Positions 27,501 to 34,651 of a DNA stretch of 64,000 nt are shown in pieces. The notes under the pieces were generated by a model. The model did not search any database and was not told where the DNA came from. It worked only from the letters and a program-made list of their open reading frames with translations. How positions within the stretch are numbered: the stretch's first letter is position 1; each line of letters begins with the position of its first letter. Source of the DNA: Candidatus Alistipes merdigallinarum (GTDB lineage Bacteria; Bacteroidota; Bacteroidia; Bacteroidales; Rikenellaceae); contig DWXH01000040.1 in assembly GCA_019119305.1 (NCBI GenBank), forward strand, positions 62,001-126,000, written 5' to 3'. A program made the position numbers and the translations under genes.

Positions 27501-27985
27501 ACCAGTATAGATGGATCCAAACCGACCTTATCGGGCCAATAATCCTTTTTCTGGATGATCTCCTTAACCAGTTTCTTTCCCGTGTATGCCTTGCAATATT
27601 TATCCAGTGTCAAAAACTTATCCGGACTGAACGCCTCCACAACAACATACATATCGCTGGTATTCGGCTTCTTTTCCAGTTGAATATTAAAGACATAATA
27701 ATTCTTTGCCACATAAAATGTCTCCACACTCAACTGAACGGTACACGAACTGAGCAATTTGTAAATCACCGATGGGTCAAAGGTCGATCCCAACTGGAGC
27801 TTGAACCAAATCTTCCCGGGCTGATAAATCTCCTTCGAATAGTTGAACTCACTCAAAAAGCATGAAACCTCATTCGTACCGACCTTGATTTTGGTCTTTG
27901 TCCCTTGGGCGTCATAAGTCAACGTAACGCTATTTTCCGTCCCCGAGTTATCGAGATTCCCTAAAGTCAACTTATAGGTTGCCAT
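24575..27985 (-). CDS. tssI: T6SS spike protein VgrG/TssI with long C-terminal extension
   Basis: VgrG trimers form the needle tip. The 1136-residue protein has the gp27-like part (about 1-490), with QYNESFFDFLVRVTNRCGEF (205-224) characteristic of the family, and the gp5-like OB domain (about 505-590) with DPLKMGRVRIRYPWQ, PWIRMAVPMAS and LPEVGDESIVNYENGNVEKP. Beta-helix strands follow (about 655-720; SISIKSPLGSVGI, NVKIQGKNVDIVAGNNLTLRS). The last roughly 335 residues (800-1136) are mostly helical and lack recognisable catalytic motifs; they are either a built-in effector or a cargo platform. It lies 14 bases downstream of a tube-like gene. Confidence 0.92.
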   Translation of the reverse strand: MATYKLTLGNLDNSGTENSVTLTYDAQGTKTKIKVGTNEVSCFLSEFNYSKEIYQPGKIWFKLQLGSTFDPSVIYKLLSSCTVQLSVETFYVAKNYYVFNIQLEKKPNTSDMYVVVEAFSPDKFLTLDKYCKAYTGKKLVKEIIQKKDYWPDKVGLDPSILVDVHPQFLEFSVTKTEETEDPNTHTKQQQNVTVQYEFIQPYLVQYNESFFDFLVRVTNRCGEFFYYEDGKIHVGWPRPNKDGSKLTDDDLVEIDTYTSIRYMQCQTTAWNAASLADMHNDYTQDKTWMTSASPKMMRDSEVAYDEYLAALPPKDKYTRWEDYAGWPEAFWISTVSDVFNQASLSDMIAYIIKEPATTLGTSKMSADSSNDGYEQTYFTEAAKEERGFKKDDEDWMCLYSTAPQSGNDVMYSLDFYKKIREGIETAEQSRIHVTLENNFYNISLGSLIHFGDKNNIYIVVKIDGAVVASTQQKSGQSLAFEAISYEKDSKKKVFPPVAPVSPIRVSNPQRAFITHNSDPLKMGRVRIRYPWQKADDDPSPWIRMAVPMASKDSGFKFLPEVGDESIVNYENGNVEKPYVEGMLYSNERQPPFAYQGKGPRTISSLNGHSIIFSDSGASTNYLKTFAPIWGTVTTFFPSLKKDFPGEGVKKAFGGIELTDEYGLYSISMSSDRRSISIKSPLGSVGINAFTGITISAPNGNVKIQGKNVDIVAGNNLTLRSGTNRSFLPTTKDGAVNMVKGIGTSLAGNLTLVDLSTIRIIFETVLRPIAGTLRLSSKRYLCLEAGKGNAEIKGRRIVNNFKTKKNVIGSNSVGSFFKGKYTFTHAADNKVYTPRIPQALRDIISGCNTLFTSYKTKSQTVLPHFTSYEQQRTALKQRQDLDSLLKKTDIPDLKTVFGNAQKGRQPEQFEMKADNDIPANIDANTRQVVDAAVTALNNAAASIYNNAYNEDDELDGAFAGNVKFVVKDTKVKKAIQKLYTPVTPATVLDKSLTSNALTALSIEPSVRRETVYEALLVLVNNQIEEEGDRYSDRITAGGIGKPKSYNAFSWIEFVSEVKKESSAKKYLKDIGSTLLPVDDLAHLVDQHVWDNTDDGKILFADTAGKTLDINQGALHTYMESEDLDSVLQEIQQVLMGI

Positions 27986-27999
27986 ATTTCGTTTGCCCT

Positions 28000-28518
28000 T
28001 TAATAGTTTATATACAATTTTTTATGGTATTCGTTGTTACCGACATACACAATCGATTGTAACAAAAGCTCGACCGTCGTCATCATAAGATCGACTGCTG
28101 TGGCACGTTCGGGTTTGTGGAGTCTCTGTTCCCCAATCTCAAGAGTATCGTAATTTTCATTCACACCGACTACGGTTCCCGAGACAATTAAAGCACTGTC
28201 GTAATCGTCCAATATATCATCCCCGTTCTCATCTGTCCGGAACGTCGCGTTGAAAACAACCGAAAAGACCGAAGCGTCCTTCTCTTTCAATCGCTGATAA
28301 AGTTCTTTCAGATAGCCATCCGGCAAAGACTTGATCGTAAAATGCAACGGCATTGCCAAAGTAGGGCCATAAGGCTCTCCCATTGTATTTCGCTGTCTGG
28401 AACACTCATAGCCAAAATGCTGCAACGTAAAGCTCTGTTCTTTTTTTGCCGTGACCGTCGAATCGGTTATATCGTTGAAAAAAAGCGAAGCTCTCTTATA
28501 ATTTGAAACGTTTCTCAT
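28000..28518 (-). CDS. Hcp/TssD-like tube protein, divergent (paralogue 4)
   Basis: From ATG 28518 this protein has 172 residues, longer than the other tube proteins in the operon. It keeps a beta-barrel pattern: ASLFFND, QSFTLQHFGYECSRQRNTMGEP, LHFTIKSL and VVGVNENYDT correspond to Hcp strands and the loop before the long strand. An extra C-terminal helical region (VDLMMTTVELLLQSI) is not found in the others. It is next to vgrG and could be an adapter between tube and spike, or a tube variant. Assignment as Hcp-like is by pattern, not by strong identity. Confidence 0.6.
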   Translation of the reverse strand: MRNVSNYKRASLFFNDITDSTVTAKKEQSFTLQHFGYECSRQRNTMGEPYGPTLAMPLHFTIKSLPDGYLKELYQRLKEKDASVFSVVFNATFRTDENGDDILDDYDSALIVSGTVVGVNENYDTLEIGEQRLHKPERATAVDLMMTTVELLLQSIVYVGNNEYHKKLYINY

Positions 28519-28556
28519 ACACTCATCTGTTATACCTCCAAATTGCAAATCCCGAT

Positions 28557-28964
28557 TTATTGAAATACAACCTCATCGATTACCAACTCTTTCATCATGA
28601 CACCCAGTCTCAACAGATGACGATGGTGACCATCGATATCGTAAAGCTCTGTTATGGAGAAGCACTTCGCATCTTCGAACTGAAATGTTCTTTCCGTCAC
28701 ATCGTATTTCGCCGACTGATTGGAAAGGTCTACCACTATTTTGCCCGACAATACGGTCTGATCAATATACCATTCGAACAGGTTCAAATCATCCTTGTCC
28801 GGAGCGACAACCGACAACACGACCTCATCGCAACGAGGATCGGCATCGGGAAGGTACGAATTGTGATGCCGCGACACCTTGACGCTACATTGGGTCACTT
28901 GATACTCTTTCGTATAGTTGGCGGAGACGTTATCCCCGATATATAAACGTGCGGATAAAGACAT
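28557..28964 (-). CDS. tssD: Hcp/TssD-like tube protein (paralogue 3)
   Basis: The 135-residue protein has the size and beta-rich pattern of Bacteroidota TssD: LYIGDNVSANYTKEYQVTQC at the N-terminus, RCDEVVLSVVAPDKDDLNLFEWYID, and SGKIVVDLSN. Hcp stacks as hexameric rings inside the sheath and is secreted. It differs strongly from the two upstream copies. It is followed by a divergent tube-like gene 38 bases on, and is preceded by the long stem-loop at 28999-29036. Confidence 0.7.
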   Translation of the reverse strand: MSLSARLYIGDNVSANYTKEYQVTQCSVKVSRHHNSYLPDADPRCDEVVLSVVAPDKDDLNLFEWYIDQTVLSGKIVVDLSNQSAKYDVTERTFQFEDAKCFSITELYDIDGHHRHLLRLGVMMKELVIDEVVFQ

Positions 28965-28998
28965 AACGATGTTTTAATTCAAATGCCAATAGAGCGTG

Positions 28999-29036
28999 AT
29001 TCCCCGACAGACGATATGATTCGTTTGTCGGGGAAT
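28999..29036 (-). promoter_or_regulatory. Long intercistronic stem-loop between two tube genes
   Basis: ATTCCCCGACAGACGA (28999-29014) pairs with TCGTTTGTCGGGGAAT (29021-29036) across a six-base loop: 16 pairs with one G-U-type mismatch. There is no T-run on either side, so an intrinsic terminator is unlikely. It may protect the 3' end of the hcp message or attenuate transcription into the downstream spike genes. Confidence 0.55.
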
Positions 29037-29068
29037 TACACAAGTCTATAAGTTAACTGCCTAAAAGC

Positions 29069-29467
29069 CTATTTCCATGGATTCTGGAATGCAACCGGAC
29101 CGTTCTTCAACTCTTGACAAACAATTTGCAGCTCTTCAAAATGTTCCTCTCCATCTTCCCACTTCTCCATGTAGTGCACGCAATAACATGCCGTCCCTTC
29201 CAACTCTTTCATTGTAGAACCATCGATAGTGTTGAAGAAAGTAATTTTCATATCGCGAGGATCATTAGGAGACAACATCCATTGCAACAATTGATTGTTG
29301 CCATCGTTCATCGCTTTAACGCGAATATTAATACGACCGCCTCGCGGAATACCCGAAATCTGCCCTTCCCGATCAGTCGTCTGTGAGAATGCATAATCGA
29401 TCATCATGACCTCTCGAGTCTCAAAATCTTTTACCGATAACTGTACCGGCGTTATATTTTCTGCCAT
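29069..29467 (-). CDS. tssD: T6SS tube protein Hcp/TssD (paralogue 2)
   Basis: The 132-residue protein has the Bacteroidota TssD pattern: FETREVMMIDYAFSQTTDREGQ, ISGIPRGGRINIRVKAMNDGN and EKWEDGEEHFEELQIVCQEL. It aligns along its whole length with the next copy (29503-29895), about half of the residues identical by eye. Hcp makes the inner tube and is exported when the sheath contracts. Two such near-copies in tandem suggest high demand or two tube flavours. Confidence 0.85.
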   Translation of the reverse strand: MAENITPVQLSVKDFETREVMMIDYAFSQTTDREGQISGIPRGGRINIRVKAMNDGNNQLLQWMLSPNDPRDMKITFFNTIDGSTMKELEGTACYCVHYMEKWEDGEEHFEELQIVCQELKNGPVAFQNPWK

Positions 29468-29502
29468 ATCGTCTTTACAATTTTAAATGAAACATACATC
29501 GA

Positions 29503-29895
29503 TTAAGCCCAATCGTTCTCAAAAACTACAGATTCGAATTCAATCTTCTGGCAAGTAATCTCAATCTCTTCGAAATGGCCCTTTTTGTCTTCCCACTTCT
29601 CTTCGAAATTCACACAATAACCGTTAGTAAACTTAATGGTCTTCATATTCTTGCCCGTTTTCGTTTCGAGGAACGTAATCACGCCGTTTTTCGGCAGATT
29701 CCGCTCAACCATCCATGCCATCATATCCGGTGTACCGTCATTAAGAGCTTTAACCCGAATTTTGATTTTGCCACCGCGAGGAATACCCGACATCTGTCCT
29801 TCTACGTCTGTCGCCTGATCAAACTCATATTTGACCATCATGACCTCACGTTCCTTATAGCCGTCAACTTCTAATTTTACAGGTGTCTTTGCCAT
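29503..29895 (-). CDS. tssD: T6SS tube protein Hcp/TssD (paralogue 1)
   Basis: The 130-residue protein has VDGYKEREVMMVKYEFDQATD, MSGIPRGGKIKIRVKALNDGTPD and KWEDKKGHFEEIEITCQKIEF, the same layout as the adjacent copy. It is directly downstream of tssC (42 bases), the usual place of hcp in T6SS-iii loci, so this is probably the main tube protein. Confidence 0.87.
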   Translation of the reverse strand: MAKTPVKLEVDGYKEREVMMVKYEFDQATDVEGQMSGIPRGGKIKIRVKALNDGTPDMMAWMVERNLPKNGVITFLETKTGKNMKTIKFTNGYCVNFEEKWEDKKGHFEEIEITCQKIEFESVVFENDWA

Positions 29896-29937
29896 AATTT
29901 TACGTTTTTAGAGTTTTTAACTGTCGATTCTAAGTTA

Positions 29938-31317
29938 CTACGCCATCTGAACATCTTTGTCCTTCTTGTCTGCCGAAACCTTGATAATAAAGTTTTTGGC
30001 CGAATAGAAAGGTGTCAGACTGATGTCGCAGGTGATACGTTTTGTCACCGGATCCTGTGTCGGCTCCTTGATCTCGTAGTTCTGGAACAGATTGCCGTAA
30101 CCCTTATAATCGTTCAAAAAGGCCTGAATCTTCGCTTTCAAATTTTTGGGAGAATTGTAAGGGTCCCAGTTTTCAAGTGCGACTTCATGCACGTAGTTCA
30201 TCAAGACCTTCTTAACCCAATCGAACACCCGAACGATCGGATACTCCTTCATCGCCGTATTATCACCGTTGTAAAGCGTCGTATTGTTAAAGGCCATAAC
30301 CCGTCCTTCGGAATAGACCATCGGAATCACCTGATTATCCATCAAAGCTGCAATTTCCGACTTCAATAGATCCAGTTTCACACCCTTCACGCCATCCAAA
30401 GTGCCATATTTCTTACCGCCTGCACCTTGAGCCATATTGGCGCTCTCATCATAAAGTTTTCCTGCCAATGCTCCGGAACCGGGTATATAGAAAGCCGGGC
30501 TGTCTTTCTCATCTTCGGACAATTTCTCCGCATCTCGGCCGACCAACCAGTTGGCGGTCACGATAACGTTTTGCAACTCGATATCGCTATCGCGATAACC
30601 TTCCGTATTGGAGAACAGGTCGTCGAATGAATATTCGTCGGCATGGTCCGTAATCAACATGACTTTATACTTGAAAGCTATCTTTGCCCATTGCAACAAG
30701 GTCGGTTTATCTTGAAACACACATCCCGGAACCACCATCAGGCTGTAACAATCTTTCAAACTCAACCGATCGAAACCGTTACGCAACAGGGTATCGACCT
30801 CTTGAGCAAAACCAGAATCGCTGTCTGCAATATCATCTTTATATACATTGATCACCCGCAGATTCTTCACCTTATCTGTATTCGCTGTTTTAAAGAAGCT
30901 GTCGAGCGCGCGATAGGATCGTTCCATATTGGCGGTTGCGAACAGAGCATCGGTTACTCCCTGACTGAGCACCTTCGTATATTTTGCCTCTTTAGCTTTA
31001 CAAGAATCGACGAACTCAGTCGCACTTTCATGTCCTTCATTCAATATTTCGAGCCACCCTTTGATGTCGTTAATCAAATTTTCCCGTTTATCTTTGAAAC
31101 GTTTGTCCGACAAAAATACGGCTTTGGCCGCTTTACGGGCCGGATTCAAATTATCCGCATCCGGCATAAACCCTCGAATGGCATTGAATCCTCCAAATGC
31201 CGATAACAGTTGCGATATATCCCTCCCCTGTTCCGGTTGTTGAGCCTGTTTCGCTTCATTGGCATCAGCCGCTCCCTGGGAAGCTATGTTGCTTTTTTGT
31301 AATTCAGTCTCTGCCAT
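29938..31317 (-). CDS. tssC: T6SS sheath large subunit TssC
   Basis: TssC and TssB form the contractile sheath. The 459-residue protein has the Bacteroidota-type TssC layout: an acidic, Gln/Ala-rich N-terminus, FGGFNAIRGFMPDADNL, NPARKAAKAVFLSDKRFKDKR, the central NPLxxR-like sheath core, and a C-terminal beta region SLTPFYSAKNFIIKVSAD for packing onto the tube. Length matches Bacteroidota TssC proteins. It lies 19 bases after tssB and before hcp. Confidence 0.9.
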   Translation of the reverse strand: MAETELQKSNIASQGAADANEAKQAQQPEQGRDISQLLSAFGGFNAIRGFMPDADNLNPARKAAKAVFLSDKRFKDKRENLINDIKGWLEILNEGHESATEFVDSCKAKEAKYTKVLSQGVTDALFATANMERSYRALDSFFKTANTDKVKNLRVINVYKDDIADSDSGFAQEVDTLLRNGFDRLSLKDCYSLMVVPGCVFQDKPTLLQWAKIAFKYKVMLITDHADEYSFDDLFSNTEGYRDSDIELQNVIVTANWLVGRDAEKLSEDEKDSPAFYIPGSGALAGKLYDESANMAQGAGGKKYGTLDGVKGVKLDLLKSEIAALMDNQVIPMVYSEGRVMAFNNTTLYNGDNTAMKEYPIVRVFDWVKKVLMNYVHEVALENWDPYNSPKNLKAKIQAFLNDYKGYGNLFQNYEIKEPTQDPVTKRITCDISLTPFYSAKNFIIKVSADKKDKDVQMA

Positions 31318-31336
31318 AACTCTATCTATTTATCAT

Positions 31337-31801
31337 TTATTTATTATTTTCCAACTCATCCAACATAGCCTGTAACATCTCTTTCAGTTCCTCTTTTGCC
31401 GTGCTGTTTTTCAAAATATCCCGCAATTTCCTGTTCTGCTCAATACTTTTGCGGATTTTGCTGCTGGTATCGATCTTTTTCTTCACGCCCGAAAGGAACT
31501 GGCTGTTTTCCACAAGCCGACCTTTCCCTCCCTGAGCTTCGAAATCGCGCAGTTCGCTGAAATGCAACACTTCATTTACCGAACCGCCCTCTTCATCCGT
31601 AAAATCGACCTCAACCGACGGTTTGAAGTGCGCAAATGCCTCCTGAATCGTCTGAATATTTTCCACAAACTCAGGATTCCCCGGCTCAACATTCGACGTA
31701 TATTGATCGATCATCAACGTTTTATTGTTGTCTATCGGGCTGACTTTCGCATTGGATTCTTCATCCGGTGCCATCGAGATGAAATTCTCTTTCATTGCCA
31801 T
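31337..31801 (-). CDS. tssB: T6SS sheath small subunit TssB
   Basis: The 154-residue protein is TssB, with the beta strand ASVEVDFTDEEGGS-like segment (FKPSVEVDFTDEEGG), the LHFSELRDFEAQGG motif of the sheath family, and a helical tail (NRKLRDILKNSTAKEELKEM). It makes the sheath with TssC and contacts ClpV. It is between clpV (49 bases) and tssC (19 bases), the usual order. Confidence 0.88.
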   Translation of the reverse strand: MAMKENFISMAPDEESNAKVSPIDNNKTLMIDQYTSNVEPGNPEFVENIQTIQEAFAHFKPSVEVDFTDEEGGSVNEVLHFSELRDFEAQGGKGRLVENSQFLSGVKKKIDTSSKIRKSIEQNRKLRDILKNSTAKEELKEMLQAMLDELENNK

Positions 31802-31850
31802 AATCTTCTTGCTTTTAATGTTATTATTTTTTTAACTCGGTTTTCTCTTT

Positions 31851-34298
31851 TCAACGCGTAATGAATTCCGGACGCCCCTTTTTCATACGGACTTCAACCG
31901 TGTCGCCCGATTTGACTTTTCCGGAAATTATCAGTTTCGACAACGGATGACGAAGCTCCTTGCGGATGATACCGATAACCGGTCGTGCACCGTATTGCGG
32001 ATTGAAACCCATCATCGCAATATCTCGTTTGACTTCAGGTTCCATAACAAGCTCTATATCCTGTTCCTCCAACAATTTGAGCAATCCTTTCAGATGTATG
32101 TCGAAAATGCGGGTAACCGTCTCTTCGGTAATCGGTGAGAAGGGTACGATTTCCGTCAATCGTCCCAAAAATTCGGGTCTGAAATAGTTTTGCATAATAT
32201 CCATCAAGTCGTTGTTCTGTGGAATTACACCCTTATTGAACGAATCGACGATGAATTGGCTGCCGATATTGGAAGTAAACAGAATCAAGGCATTCGAGAA
32301 ATCACCCACACGGCCCAACCGGTCGTGTAACTTTCCTTCGTCCAAAATCTGCAAGAACAGATCGAATACCGATTTATGTGCTTTCTCGATCTCATCGAAC
32401 AGCACGACCGAATAGGGTTTCTGGCGTATCTTGTTGACCAAAAGCCCCCCTTCCTCGTAACCGACATATCCCGGAGGCGCACCATAGAGCAGCGCTACCG
32501 AATGTTCCTCCTTGAACTCCGACATATCGAAACGGATAAGCGACAACTCATCTTCGAACAGGAATGCAGCCAAAGTTTTGGAGAGCTCTGTTTTTCCGGT
32601 TCCGGTCGGACCGAGGAAGAAAAACGATCCCATCGGCTGACCTTTCTTATTCAATCCCGAACGGGATTCAAACACAGCATCGAGTACAATTTTAACAGCA
32701 TGGTCCTGACCCACCACCCGTTTTTTCAGGGTTGCCTCTGCATTGATCAGCCGGTCGCGTTCTTTCGACTGCACTTTACCCAATGGAATACCGGTTTGTT
32801 TGGCCACAACGGCAAACAGATCAGCGCTGTCAAGTTCCGTACGTTTCGGTTCGCACAACTGAGCGAGCCGGTCAAGCGTCTGCTTCAGATAGTCTGCCCG
32901 CTCTTGTACCGTTGCTATCTTGTTGAAATCGACATCAGCATCCAGCTGGGCCAACAAGATACAACTGATCTGATTGACCATCTTGTAGTGCAGCCACTCC
33001 AGCTCGATCATCATCCGAGCATTTTCCTTCTCTTCCAACCGCTCGGTCAACTGGGCGAGCTCCGTCTGAAATGCAGCGACATCCGCAGCCGACATGTCAT
33101 TCATTGTCTTAACCAGAGCCATCGTACGGTCGATCAAATCAAAAGCTGAATCAGGCAGCGCCTTTTCCGTCAAATAGCGTTTGGCCAAACGGATTGCATC
33201 AACCATTACCGGTTCGCCAACAGAGAGCCGATGATATTCGGAATAGGTTCCTGCCGCACCCTTTAAAATACGCAGACAAAGGTCGGCATTCGGCTCCTCA
33301 AGCGTAATTTTCTCGAGTTTGTTGACGAACTCCTTGTCGGTTTCGATGTTTTTGGTATAACCGTCGATCGATGCCGTACAGAGCAACAGCAGGTTTCCTT
33401 TATTCAACTCCTGCTTAAGAATGGAAGAGGCCCCGTAGAGACTGCCCTGTTTATCGAAAAGTTTATCGATCGACTCGATGATCAAAATCGTATTGGGACA
33501 CTCCTTGATCTCACGCAACAGATTCTTAAAGCGGTCTTCCAGTTCGCCTTTGTACGACGCATCCGCACCGATACCCGCCAAATCGAGTTCATATGCAACC
33601 GCATCTCTCAGAAACGACGGCACATGTCCTTCGCCAAGCTGCTTTACAAAAGCATGGATCAGAGCTGTTTTCCCCACACCAGACTCACCCGTTATCAACA
33701 GGTTGGATTTGGTCTTACGCCCTAAAATTTCGAAGATAACTGAAATCTCATTCTCAAAGCCTATTACCGGAGTATACTTCCCAGCCCGGGTCTCTGCGAC
33801 AAGATCAACGCAATACTTATCAATAGATCCCTTGCCGCTGCCCGGAATGAAATTCGTTTTACCTTCCACCCCGTTTTCTTTCGATCTGGAAACCGATACT
33901 CCTATTTTTGCCTCGATTTCACTCACCGTCACAGGCAGTGTTTTCAACTGCTCAAACGTAAAACCGACACCGGGAGTAACCAGCGACGCCAAGATACAAA
34001 TCGGTTCACATTCAGCCAGCCCGAATTTTTCCCGATACGCGTCGGCCTCTTCCATAACGGTTTTAGACTCTTCCGAATAGTCAAGATCCTTTTGCGGCCT
34101 CGGAGCGCGCGGAGAGAGCTGCATCTGAATATCGGCCCATTCCTGTAAATAATAGTAGTCTTTATCGAGGTCGGTTTCGATAAAATGGACCAACCCCATA
34201 CTCTTATGAAGTACGGCTTTAAACAGGTGAGAGGGGTAGATTGCGTCACTACAATATTCCTCAGCAAAAGAATTCGCAATGTCTTTGATACTGCTCAT
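31851..34298 (-). CDS. tssH: T6SS sheath-recycling ATPase ClpV/TssH
   Basis: ClpV unfolds contracted sheath so that subunits can be reused. The 815-residue protein has a Clp N-domain (1-145), AAA1 with Walker A GESGVGKT (204-211), a short middle region, and AAA2 with Walker A GPTGTGKT (about 558-565) and SVVLFDEIEKAHKSVFD as Walker B. SNIGSQF (sensor) and GARPVIGIIRKEL are in the C-domain. General ClpB has a longer coiled-coil middle domain and a different N-domain; adjacency to tssB and tssC settles this as ClpV. First gene of the firing operon. Confidence 0.93.
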   Translation of the reverse strand: MSSIKDIANSFAEEYCSDAIYPSHLFKAVLHKSMGLVHFIETDLDKDYYYLQEWADIQMQLSPRAPRPQKDLDYSEESKTVMEEADAYREKFGLAECEPICILASLVTPGVGFTFEQLKTLPVTVSEIEAKIGVSVSRSKENGVEGKTNFIPGSGKGSIDKYCVDLVAETRAGKYTPVIGFENEISVIFEILGRKTKSNLLITGESGVGKTALIHAFVKQLGEGHVPSFLRDAVAYELDLAGIGADASYKGELEDRFKNLLREIKECPNTILIIESIDKLFDKQGSLYGASSILKQELNKGNLLLLCTASIDGYTKNIETDKEFVNKLEKITLEEPNADLCLRILKGAAGTYSEYHRLSVGEPVMVDAIRLAKRYLTEKALPDSAFDLIDRTMALVKTMNDMSAADVAAFQTELAQLTERLEEKENARMMIELEWLHYKMVNQISCILLAQLDADVDFNKIATVQERADYLKQTLDRLAQLCEPKRTELDSADLFAVVAKQTGIPLGKVQSKERDRLINAEATLKKRVVGQDHAVKIVLDAVFESRSGLNKKGQPMGSFFFLGPTGTGKTELSKTLAAFLFEDELSLIRFDMSEFKEEHSVALLYGAPPGYVGYEEGGLLVNKIRQKPYSVVLFDEIEKAHKSVFDLFLQILDEGKLHDRLGRVGDFSNALILFTSNIGSQFIVDSFNKGVIPQNNDLMDIMQNYFRPEFLGRLTEIVPFSPITEETVTRIFDIHLKGLLKLLEEQDIELVMEPEVKRDIAMMGFNPQYGARPVIGIIRKELRHPLSKLIISGKVKSGDTVEVRMKKGRPEFITR

Positions 34299-34346
34299 AT
34301 TCTATCCTTCGAATATTTTATTATACAATTGGCGTAAGCTACTCTA

Positions 34347-34354
34347 CAAATATA
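34347..34354 (-). promoter_or_regulatory. -7 box for the clpV/tssBC/hcp operon
   Basis: On the reverse strand this reads TATATTTG, an exact TAnnTTTG match, about 49 bases upstream of the clpV ATG. No TTG element is found at the expected distance. Confidence 0.5.
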
Positions 34355-34608
34355 ATCAAAAAAAAGATACATCCGCTTATTCGAAGTTTTTTTTTAAACA
34401 TCGCCTTAAAAACCTATCAATTAACCATCTCTGGTTACTAATCCGATTTATTTCAATTCAAAAGATTAAAAATTTTAACCAACTACAAATCTTTCACCAC
34501 CTCAAAAACACGATAAACCACACGCAAAACATACAAATGTTTTTAATACACCAAACGGTCCCAGAATCGAAAATCCCCATTTTTTTCACCAATCAGGTAA
34601 TTATATAT

Positions 34609-34616
34609 TATTTTTG
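34609..34616 (+). promoter_or_regulatory. -7 box for the M16 peptidase gene
   Basis: TATTTTTG matches the Bacteroidota -7 box, 35 bases before the ATG at 34652. A good -33 element is not visible. Confidence 0.5.
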
Positions 34617-34651
34617 TACGTTAGGTAGAAAAACAAGTAACAAATACTGCT

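Larger units (their letters stand above)
34299..34651. other. AT-rich intergenic region with divergent promoters
   Basis: This 353-base region separates the start of the secretion island (clpV, -) from the M16 peptidase (+). It contains one -7-type box in each direction (listed separately) and long A/T runs. I saw no RNA gene, integrase-type site or direct repeat marking the edge of an inserted island. Confidence 0.55.

Noticed and set aside
8922-34298. Extracellular contractile injection system (Afp/PVC-like) or phage tail
   Set aside because: ClpV, TssK-like, TssF/G, VgrG and PAAR-like genes define a T6SS; no tape-measure, tail terminator or free-particle genes were seen.
34299-34651. Integration site marking the edge of the secretion island
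   Set aside because: No tRNA, integrase, direct repeat or sharp change in codon use was visible at the edge; the AT richness fits a promoter region.
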